Assembly (NCBI GenBank): GCA_035772405.1
Contig: JAYKKM010000147.1
Coordinates: 2,954,001 to 3,018,000 of the forward strand
DNA: 64,000 nt
Source of the DNA: Chrysogorgia sp. JL179-B06
Taxonomy: Eukaryota; Cnidaria; Anthozoa; Scleralcyonacea; Chrysogorgiidae
Reading direction: 5' to 3'
Part shown: positions 12,101-24,100 of the stretch, piece by piece
How positions within the stretch are numbered: the stretch's first letter is position 1
Layout: the number at the start of each line of letters is the position of its first letter
Notes under the pieces: generated by a model
What the model saw: only the letters and a program-made list of their open reading frames with translations
What the model was told of the DNA's origin: nothing
Database searches by the model: none
Position numbers and translations under genes: made by a program

Positions 12101-15100
12101 AAGCAAAAAGAGGTTTAAAGCAAAAAAGGTTTAAAGCAAAAAGAGGTTTAAAGCAAAAAGAGATTTAAAGCAAAAAGTGGTTAAAGCAAAAAGTGGTTTA
12201 AAGCAAAAAGAGGTTTATAGCAAAAAAATATGTAAAGCAAAAAAGGTTTAACTCTTTCCCGACAGGCTGAAAACATCAAAATTGAACCACCACGTTGTTG
12301 TATTGATATCTCTTGAAATAACCATAACTGTTGCGAAAGCTGTACATTTTCTGGAAGCCCAATAAACCGGCTTTTACTTGTGCTTTTAAATTTCCCGAAC
12401 AAAACACATTATGTTAATATAAATTAGCATTAATTATCATCAATCAGGTTGAAAAATTTACATTTTTCTAGAAAAGGCCATCTTGCACGCCCGCGTAGCA
12501 TCTTGAAAACTCAAAATGCCACCAATCGCAGAGTTGTTTATGAAATCAAATCAAACTTGGCGTGTGCGTGGATCTCATGTTCCTGACGCTTGTCGAATTT
12601 CAATTTTTAATCTTGCGTTACCGTGTGCCGTATTTTTCGATTGACGACTTTGCGGGTCTTCTACGACCCGTTTTGACTGGGCCGGTCAGGAAAGAGTTAA
12701 AGCAAAAAGAGGTTTATAGCAAAAAAGATTTAAAGAAAAAAGAGGTTTAAAGCAAAAAGAGGTTTAAAGCAAAAAATATTTAAAGCAAAAAGAGGTTTAA
12801 AGCAAAAAGAGGTTTAAAGCAAAAAGAGGTTTAAAGCAAAAAGAGGTTTAAAGAAAAAGCGGTTCTTCATTCTCCAAGAGATGGGAATGTTTGGTGCAGA
12901 ACTGATTTGTTCTAGAAGAAAACGCTCTCTGACTCTGGTGAATCTTTTAACACAAAATACAACGCAAATTTATTACATATTAAATTAATTTTCACGTATT
13001 ACCTCCCATCCACATGCAGGTAATATTTTTCGCAAACAGAACCAAACACGATCTTAAATTGTTAAGCATTGTAGTTTACACCAAGCATGCGAACATTTAA
13101 TAAGCATGACTATCTAAGAAATAGAAAACAATTTCTGTGTTTCCATATAGAGTTATCGAAACACAAGTGGAAATTTGGGTGAATGGGAAATCACATTGGA
13201 AAAGAACTCGTAGGAAATAAGTAAAACGTGCATATGGAGATTTTTAGACTGAGATCACAAATAAATCACTTAGTAAAAACCGGTAGGTACTGCGAAAATT
13301 TCTGCCTGGGCTGAAATTTCTCCATGTAATCAAAGGCGTTAATTGCATCAAAACGTAAATTCTACAGTTATAAAAACACGGCTTTTAGCCAATCAAAGAT
13401 CGCATTTTCAAAATGTAATTTTAAAACACCAGATATTGACGATATGTTGAATCCCGAGGAAAGAAACGAGTAATTGTATTGCTGGCGTGGTCAAGAGTGT
13501 TTACTATTAAGAGTGTTTACTTTAACGTTACGGTGATGTGCATGCGCTATACAACATTACCTGCAAATTAGACAGTTCGAGCAGCTGATGCATTCAGTTG
13601 CAAAATTCTCAGACTTCATCACATTACGGCCAGCCATTGCTGAATAAAGTTGACTTACGTTTCACTCTGACGAAGGGCCTTCGCTCGAAACGTCTGACTT
13701 CCCACTCGTGTTTTACACAATGTAATATAATACTTTATTGTATAAATAAGCGAATATAAGTATAATGAAGCTGTAACAAAACTGCAGTAAACTTTACGAC
13801 TAACTCAAATCTAACTGTCAAAAAGGCTCACGCCACCAGTCATATACGTGAGTCATGTCGCAACAATAACAACTTATCAAGTTAATTCAGCAATTTAACT
13901 CTTCTACATTATCATTTACTATTTGGGCAGTACACCAACCTTTTAGAGTTTTCGTTTTGTATTTCAACACTGCCTACCAGCACAACACTTTGCTAAATTA
14001 CATCGCTAAATATAACCTTGACGCGCAATGTTCTTTTCAACAACTATGGCAAGTTAACAATTATCAAACGAGCTTAACATTCTTAAAATACCTAAGGTTA
14101 ATTCCACTAAATATGGTCTTAGGCGATACTATGCTCCAAAACTTTGGAACAGTCTGACTGATGGTGTAAGATCTTCTATACAGCTTTTAGAGGAATCCTA
14201 CACTTGATTGTTAATCATTAAAATATACCGTAGTTTTACATGTATATAGCTTAATTTATTATTAGATTAAGCTTATTAACTATATTCATAACTGTAAATA
14301 TATTCCATTTTATTGGGATTTATAGTTTTAGCTGTAACTTCAGATTTTCTTTGTAATAATTTTAATTAATATTTGTGGCGTACCTGTAAATTAGCTGGTG
14401 CATTCTCGTCAGATGTGTTTGCCTATTCTGCGTGAATTGTGCCATTTATAGCTAAGTGTATTGACCACGTTAAATAAATTTATGAATTTATGAATTTTTA
14501 TGAACAAATGCGTTTGTTTAATTGTATAGTATATTTACCAGTTTTTAATATAGTACTAAAGTCAAGCAATGATCGCTGAAAAAAGTAAAAATAAATGGCT
14601 TGATAAAACCTATGGTCTGATGCTTGAACATCTCAAACACTCCCGGTCTGGTTCCACGCCTGTTCAATTACAGTTTGCCAAATAAACAAAGATGCTGCTA
14701 AGTTCTCAAAAACGGAACGGCTATAGAAGTCAAGAATTTGTGAGAATATCTGCACTTTTGACGACGTTTTGGACGGCATTACATACGATTTTCTAAATCA
14801 CCAGTCGGTCACATATTACCAAAGCAATTTTAGGTTAAAAGGCCATTCCTTGTAGTCATTTATTTCGAAAGTGTGTTATGCTTTCCTAGTGCTGAGGCTG
14901 TGGGCGTGATATTGTTGTGTCTGGCTTACGGTGTTTTTGAAATGAACGAGCAACAATTTCATACCAGCTTGAGTCTAATTTCACCATGACAACAAGTTAA
15001 TACTATTGTCATTTCACACGGTATTTTGCATTTAAGCAGCTGTAGCCGCTCTACTACCTCTTTTTCATGTCATTACAACTCTTTGAGTTATTTCCATACG

Positions 15101-18100
15101 TATAAAATAAGCTTGCAGGCAAAAATTATTCTCAGGTTCAAAACCCGCGTGTTCCGCGCGTGGTGTACAAGTTTGAGATTTTTGGAAGTTTCAGAAGCAT
15201 AACAGTGCTGACGTTTTACTTTCTTTCCCTGTAAATGTCTTCATAACCATTAATCGCTGAATACAACTGCCACATCAGACGCTGCAACTCCTGTCAATGT
15301 TTGTTAAATAATTGCAACAAATATTGCATTATTACCTTCACCTAGGACAGAAGATTAGCGCAAAGACTGTGCGACAGTGCCTTGAGTAAATATTTTGTAA
15401 AGAAACAAGCAGATCTCGCTTGACTGAAAGTGATTTTCAAGCTTTTGACAGTAATCAGGAAATCCAAATAAATAGAAAATTATTTGTATGTACATTAAAT
15501 ATTGATTCATCAACATATCAGCTAATTCTCGGTAATAAAATTTTTAATTCAAATTAACGTTTTGTAGGTAAATGTGTCAAAAATATATACATATTCCAGA
15601 GCGTTCGTCAAATAAAAAGAGAATGAGTGTTTACATTGTAATGTCGTTCCGCCTACCGACATATGTCGCTTCGTTTCAAGTGAGACATCGCCTACTGGGC
15701 AAGTCAGCTTGTCCATGAAAATGCAAAGAATAAACAGTGATACATCTTCAAATAAACACTAAGAAATGTGACCGGGCGCTGTTTCATATAAACACTCTTT
15801 CTCGTTCCATACAAACATTCTCTTTAGACTTCAATATAATAACGGCCGTAACAGTTACCTATATATAAATATAAACACTTTCCCGAGATTTAAAAATTAC
15901 GGCTGTCCCCATTTACCCACAGATACATATAAACACTTTCCAGAGACATTGCAATTACGGCTGTCCCCATTTACCCACAGATACATATAAACACTTTCCA
16001 GAGACATTGCAATTACGGCCGCGCCCAGTTAGCCACATACATATAAACACTTTTCTCCACTCATGGTTATTGAATGCTCAATCTTGAAGAACTTGTTGTA
16101 TCGGGCGTATACTGGATCCTATACCCATCAAATATCACTTTCTGTCATGTCAATAATAATAATGATAATAATAATAAGGTCGCACTATTGAAAACGCAGC
16201 CTTGTCCGTGTTCCAGGAATGTTTTGGTGTTCAGTTGCGATAACGTTTACTCGTCGGTTTCCGAAATGGTAGTGAATGAAGCTTATGTACAAATGTTTTC
16301 GAAACGTAAACATATTATAACTAGTCAATGTTATAATTGATACGTCTTACGCTTCAAGATTAAACTATTTTTGATTTTAGGACTACCTGGCAAGTAAGGA
16401 AACATATTATAAACGTAAACATATTATAACTAGCCAATCAGGTTATAATTAATACGAATTACGGGCTGAGGTTTCATATAAATATCCCAAATTTAAAACA
16501 TAGTCCTAACCCCAGAAATAACCCTAACCCTAACCCTACACCTAATACTAACCCTAATACTAACTGTAACCCTACACCTAATACTAACCCGAACTCTTAC
16601 GATAATACTTTATTTTAGAAATAATAGCTTATTTTAATTTCGAATTTTACTACCGATAGTCTATATGACGTCATTTCGGGATTTATATGGAACTTCACCC
16701 GAATTACGCTTCAAGTTTAAACTATTTTTTATTTTAGGACAACCTGGCAAGCAAGGACCTATGGGGCAAACAGGTCGTTTAGGACCCCCTGGTCCAAAAG
16801 GTGATCCCGGACCTACTTATAACACTTCGTATATAAAAGTAAGTAATGATGATACATAGTGATAGTAATGCATGGTGCTAGTAATGATAATAGTAATGGT
16901 GATATTGAATTATATTTCAGAGTCAACCTCAGGGTAACATGAACATTTTTAACATGATTAATCATGACGATAATTTCTCGTAGTAATTATAGGATAGCAA
17001 CTAGGAATCACTATTGCAAGAAATGCTGTCGTTTGAAAGTTGTCAGGGCAGAGTAGATAAACTATTTTAAGAGAGTTACCAAGTGATATTTCTACTAAAA
17101 AAATGCTAGTTTGAGACCATACTATGATTTAGCGCGCAGATTGTGCTTTAAACTACTCAATTATGGACGTTCGAACAACGAACGATAGTTGGTAATGATA
17201 AAGATTCTGCATTGGGAACCAGTCGATTTCCAAGAGCATCCAGGCACGCGGTCTCCTAGTGACAATGCACTGTCGATTGTTGCTGAGTTCAACGCAAAAA
17301 CAGGAATTGCTTGCTCGGTTAATAGCGCCGATGAACTGAGGAGCACTGCTTTCCACGAGTTCGCTACTAAAACGTTCGTCACCTTGATTAATACTTCCAC
17401 AAGCAAACAGAGGCAAAAACTAAAAAGCACAACGTTTACGTACTGCTAATTTGCTTGTCGTTGTCTTGAACTGTGAGCCTCCTATTACTTCTTGCGCCGG
17501 AAATAAACGAGTGATGCGATCATCATCATCTAGCGCGCGAACATACAAACATCGGTGTTTTCAACAAAATCGATTTTACGACACGCTTATAGTTATATAG
17601 GTCCGCGTGAAGACTGGACAAGACATAAGCGCATAGCTATCCAAGATTAGAAGATTAGTGTGCTGTCTCCCCGAGGGGAGGGCAATTATAGCATTGCGAT
17701 AGTATAGCAATAGTACATAGCTAGCAATTGTAGTAGCAATTATAATACCAGTAATAGAAATAGTATGGTATGGTAATGGTAATGGTATGGTATGGTATGG
17801 TATGGTATGGTATGGTTATGGTATGGTATGGTATGGTATGGTATGGTATGGTATGGTATGGTATGGTATGAAATATAATTTCGAGTGTTCGCTCATTCGT
17901 GAGATATCTAGTGACATGTGTTTGACTTGACGTGTTAAATACTGATCCGGAAATTCGCCGAGTCTTCTCAGCAGACATATAAAACACTCTCGTCAAATCG
18001 TCCGGTTGACGATTTAGAGAAAAGCTAAGAAAGTTCATTTGTATCGCAACGCATTGCCAAGAGCTTTGTAAAACATACTGGGCCATTCTTTATCGGCAAA

Positions 18101-21100
18101 CAAATATTTTTCCTGGTCTTCGAAGCTAAAGATCGTCGATGACAGTAACACATTTTAGCGAACTGGGAACCAGAGGACTGGGAACGAAACACCCAGTTCC
18201 CTAGAGCCTCTGTTTCTTGACGCAGGCCAAAAGGAAGTACGACTGTTGGGTTGTTTATGTTTCTCTAATGTAAGGGTGGCAATTTTACCTGAGGTAGAAA
18301 AAAACAAGAGTGAAAAAATTGCATGTTCCACTTCTCGTATTCTCTCGTATTAAGCCCCCTTCTTTTCTCACTTATTTTGATGGTGGCATTGAGTGATTGA
18401 GGTATTACGATTGCTTGGTGCGAAAGGGATGAAAACCTGTATGTCAAAAAATGCACGTTCTCTATCACCACTCCAAAAACGCTCAGTGACAACGTCTAAT
18501 CTAGCTCCATCTTGGCGGTTAGCTGCCTTATTAGTTAGACATTCGTTTGTTATTGGCTGTAGGGTTGTTGGTTCAATTCCAACTTTGAGCTGTAATGTCT
18601 GTCTCGAAGCTCGTTGAGTCGGATCGAGGGATTGTCAGAAACTGAATTATTATTGAGTCTTATAGATTAGTTAATTAATGGTGTAAATTTTCAGTTGTAT
18701 CTTTTAGTGGTGATTACAGATAAAGCACACACATATTATCAGGAACTGGGAGTGTCAAGTATATATAGCTAAACTGTTGTGATTCGAGTGTGACCGTGGT
18801 GAATGTTGTGGGTATTAAGTGGGAAATAAAATCACATAAAAAACAATAGTGACTTCTGGAGAACTACAGTTCAATGGAGGGAGCATTCTCTACAGGATAT
18901 GCACCACACGCGGACAGCTCAGTGTGTGTTCTACAGAAAAATAATTTTCCACACACAATTAGATGGAACATTTGCTGTACGCATAGAGCATCATAGAACA
19001 TTACGAAATACCCCTTTGTGTAGTGCAAATGCATACTCGGCTATACTATGCTATATGCTTAAGCCCTGGGAGCCAGAGGTTCTTCTGCGCTCGTGGGGAT
19101 AATAGGAAAGACGCTGTCTATTCAATTGCAATGACTATGATCAGGAGTACATCGCTCAGACTAAACGTCAGTTTCGTACGCGTTTAAAAGAACACCAAAA
19201 GGCTGTTTTCTTTTCAATAAAGAAAAATTCTGCTTTGTCGGAACACACGTGCGTAACCAACCATGAGATTGCGTGGGAAAATTCCAAAATTATTACCACT
19301 AATCCGCGTTACCATCAGAGACGATGTCTGGAGGCTTGGCATATCAATAGCGCCCACGCCCCCATTGAATCGCGATAACGGTTGTCTATTACTAGAAGCT
19401 TATTCCCTGATGAAGACACTACATTGGAGTATCGAAACGTTGGATCATGGACACTAACTTTTAAAGTTACGTTCAAAAAACGTTTTAAAGCCAGAGTAGC
19501 GTCAAACTATGTCTGGTGTATGGAATATTCCATTTTATATGTTTGGGATGGCATGAAAAATAATCCAGATGTTGATGCGTGTCCGTTTCTTTGTAGCAAA
19601 TATCGCTTTCTAATCTGTTTCGTCCTTGTAAAGTAATCTTTCTAAAGTTTTCTTTTGTAAAGTAATATTTTTATAATAAAATAACGATTTAATCGTAGCG
19701 AGAAATTTAAAGTTAAGCTTCTCAAGTGCTACGGGTAAACTGAAAAACAGGGACAAGCTATTTAATTGGATAAGCTATTTAATCAAAGTTATAAAGAATT
19801 TTAATTGACATCTTTTGTTAGGTACATGGCTGCCACGCCCTTTTGGATCTTTGTCATGTGTCTGAAAACGATCTATACTTTTTTAGCGACATGTTTCGAA
19901 AGTGTACAAACTTCCTTTATAAGGTATTTGGAATTAGGGATAACAGGACAAGAGACAAAATCCTGTTTTGTTGAAGCCAACCGATGAGCCAACTAATGTT
20001 GCCAACATTTGATGTGTCATCACTGTGACATTCGCGTTTTGTTTCATTTGTTCGTGTTTTGTTTAAAAAAAAGTCTCTTTGTGATTTACGATAGAGTTGT
20101 GTAAACTAATATGAAATGCTCTTCATCGAAACGCTGGCAGTTTGCTTTTATTTTGCTTGTGTATGTCGGATTCAAGATAAATTACAGTGTCACATGCGTA
20201 TAAACTGCAGTTACAAGTTATTGTAAGTTCAAATATTGCGACAAAGTGTAGACAACAAAATGTGGTGGTGGTCGTAATAGTAGTGATAGTGTTAAGTGAT
20301 AGTGGTAAGTTATTGTGATTGTGGTAGTGATAGTGGTAAGTAATAGTGATAACAGTAGCGATAGTGGAAAGTGATAGTGGTTAGTGATAATGGTAACCGA
20401 TAATGGTAAGTAATAATGGTAAGTGATAACAGTAGTGATTGTGATAAGTGATTGTGGTAAGTGATAGTGGTAAGTGATTGTGGTAAGTGATAGTGATAAG
20501 TGGTAATGATAAGTGGTAATGATAAGTGGTAGTGATAAGTGGTAATGATAAGTGGTAGTGATAAGTGGTAGTGATTGTGGTAAGTGATAGTGATAAGTGG
20601 TAATGATAAGTGGTAATGATAAGTGATAGTGATAAGTGGTAATGATAAGTGGTAGTGATAAGTGGTAGTGATTGTGGTAAGTGATAGTGATAAGTGGTAA
20701 TGATAAGTGGTAATGATAAGTGATAGTGATAAGTGGTAATGATAAGTGGTAATGATAAGTGGTAGTGATAAGTGGTAGTGATTGTGGTAAGTGATAGTGA
20801 TAAGTGGTAATGATAAGTGGTAGTGATAAGTGGTAGTGATTGTGGTAAGTGATAATGGTAAGTGGTAGTGATTGTGGTAAGTGATAATGGTAAGTGGTAG
20901 TGATTGTGGTAAGTGATAATGGTAAGTGGTAGTGATTGTGGTAATGGTAAGTGGTAGTGATTGTGGTAAGTGATTGTGGTAAGTGATAGTGGTAAGTGGT
21001 AGTGATTGTGGTAAGTGATAATGATTGTGGTAGTGATTGTGGTAAGTGATAGTGATAAGTGGTAGTGATTGTGGTAAGTGGTAGTGATTGTGGTAAGTGG

Positions 21101-24100
21101 TAGTGATAGTGATAAGTGGTAGTGATAAGTGGTAGTGATTGTGGTAAGTGGTAGTGATTGTGGTAAGTGGTAGTGATTGTGGTAAGTGATAATGGTAAGT
21201 GGTAGTGATTGTGGTAAGTGATTGTGGTAAGTGATAGTGGTAGTGATTGTGATAAGTGATAGTGGTAGTGATTGTGATAAGTGATAGTGATTGTGGTAAG
21301 TGGTAGTGGTAGTGATAAGTGGTAGTGATTGTGGTAAGTGATAGTGGTAAGTGGTAGTGGTAGTGATAAGTGGTAGTGATTGTGGTAAGTGGTAGTGATT
21401 GTGGTAAGTGGTAGTGATTGTGGTAAGTGGTAGTGATAGTGATAAGTGGTAGTGATAAGTGGTAGTGATTGTGGTAAGTGGTAGTGATTGTGGTAAGTGG
21501 TAGTGATTGTGGTAAGTGATAATGGTAAGTGATTGACTGATTGTACTGAGTGACAGTGGTAAGTGATAATGATAATGGTAAATGATAATAGTAAGTATAG
21601 TTGCAAGTTATAGTGATAAGTCGTAGTAATAACAGTCATAATTGACAGTGATAGTGATATCTCTTATATCTCTTACAGCCAGCGAAAGAACGGCCGTCTG
21701 TGCACCTGACGGGACATAGTAATACCCATACAGTTAATTCAGATTTCAGAAATGGTAGGATTATTGTGCCACTACCTTGCAGATAGTGCAATGTATCTTT
21801 ATATCACTACGAGGGAGGTCATTCCAACATTGTTTATGAAGCTTATAAATTTGAAGTTTAGCACCAAAATTAAAATGAAATAACAAATATGAGTTTGGGA
21901 AATTTGAATTTCTTAGTTTTGGCGGCGCTATTATTGAGTTTCTGAAGACAGTCATAATTCTAGTTAGGAATATCATTGTCCATCAATAAAACTCTTTCGT
22001 TTGGTAATGTGATAATGTCATCATCATGAATAATCTTCGAAGATTTTTAAACAAAATTAAGTTTTCTAATGCGATTAGGATCTATTATCTGACTTCAAAA
22101 AGTACATATGGATTTTACGAATTTTTAGAAAGCAGCCGGGATATCGAATAAAAGAGAATAAACACATTAAAATATTAATAACTTAATTTATCAACAAATC
22201 CATACGCAATTTTTTGTAGAAAGTAATTTAGGTTTACATGACACTCACAAATATAACATAATGTCAAAAATGACGAAAATTATAGAGTTTTTGTGTTTGT
22301 CGGTGACGTCAATGTGACGTCATCAAATTACGTCAGCATACAAAAGACGTTTGTCTGTCTACATATTCCACTCATAAAATATCTCAGTTATACCTTGAAT
22401 TTATTGTCCACTCACGAAGTATATTTGGCGCTAAATTACATGTGCTTAGCAACCGGTTGTCTAGCAACGGAATAGGTATAATATTCCTAATTAGACGAAA
22501 TCTATTTTAGTAAAACAAACCATCAAAATGTTTTAATACCAACCCTAATTTTAATACTAACCCTTATTAACCCTAACAACTAATAAAGACTAACTGTAAA
22601 CTCGATTCCAGACTATTTCCCACATTTCCTTAGTTACAATTTATCTATAGGCACCGGCGCCCGCGGAAATGCAAAATTTAATGCTCGATGAAAATGGGAA
22701 AAGAAGTTCCACTTTTCTTAACATATCAACTAATCTCCATTTAACTTCCATTTAGTTACCAAATTTCAAATTCATCAAAAAAATCATAACCACAATCATA
22801 AAAAATCATAGCCACTAATCCTGTATGATAAACTGACATGTAAATGAACAATGTGTACGTCAATCAGTAACTTCAGTCACAACTGTTTTATATGGTATAC
22901 TGAATGGATTATGACGTAATAGCAATTACCTTTTTATGGTTTAGGTTTTCAGTTATAGTTCGTTTAAAATGCTTGCTACATAAAGTATCTACTAGAGGGG
23001 GGTGGAGGAAGAACAATATTTGTTGGGAAATATTTTGGTAACCTCCCACAAAATCTGGGGAAATCTTCATACCCACTACATGTATAAAGTTTGTGATGAT
23101 ACAAAGAGTTCCAACGATGTGCGTTTGTTGAAAATCGTATTCGTGGCCTTTATCTATTCTTTGATATTTGCCAGTTTGTTGTAATTTTTCCCACTTCTCG
23201 TTGTCGTAAAAAATCTACCACATTTTCTTCAGTCATCAGTTGTTTCGGTATTTGACTCTGAAATACCGGCATGGGTATCATTTAAAACCATTCCCTCACT
23301 GCTTGCACCAGAAGATGAGCTATACACCAGCTTCAGAAACATTGCTACTTGGTCGCGATAACCTTGAACCATTGTAATCTTCTCAACCTTTCTCAATTTC
23401 AAAGAATGTAGTATTTCGTGATGAGGTGAATATTTCGTGATGAGGTGAATATTTATTAGGGTCTGAAACCTTCAGCTTCTTCAAACGACCATCGTTAAAT
23501 ATGGCAATCTAATCATAGTCATCAAACTTTCTGTTCCTTTCTTGCTGTGATTTTAATTGTCGTTTCTTCGCCTTTTCCATTTATTTATCTCAAGACACTT
23601 CAAGTGGTCAGCATATTTCTTGTCAAACACTTCACTGACAATGAAAGTATCACTTAAATGTTTTATTTTATTTCGTATTCCACTACCCCAATTAAGTACA
23701 TTCTACCAGTCATTAAAATATTGGTACCCCTCCAGAAGTACTGAATTATTCACCCCCAAGTAGATACTTTATGACCGGTCGCTTATAAGCTTGCAATTTC
23801 CTTGACATTTTCTCAATTTCACAAATTACACGCTAGTTAAATAACTAATACTAACTTAGGGCTTTCTCCTTCTTTACAGATGTCCTTAAAATATGGTCGT
23901 CAAAGTGGTTAGGACATTCCACGGCTGGCATGTTTTCACAAAGTTCAATCCCTGATATCAATATTGTGGAGACAGGGAAGTATTTCGTTTACGCCCAAGT
24001 GTATTTCCAGATAACGTTTCCATATATAGATAGTAAACTGGGGGTTAACGAGAAGACCTACATGATTCATTACGTTTTCAAGAATTCAGGTTCGACGAAG

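Noticed and set aside
16921..16933. Extra exon with AG and GTAAC borders
   Set aside because: 13 nt would put the next TNF exon out of frame; the flanking exons already match in phase.
17153..17449. Overlapping frames on both strands
   Set aside because: No domain, no codon signature and no splice context.
20218..21639. 473-residue minus-strand protein
   Set aside because: Low-complexity Tyr/His/Thr/Leu translation of a minisatellite.
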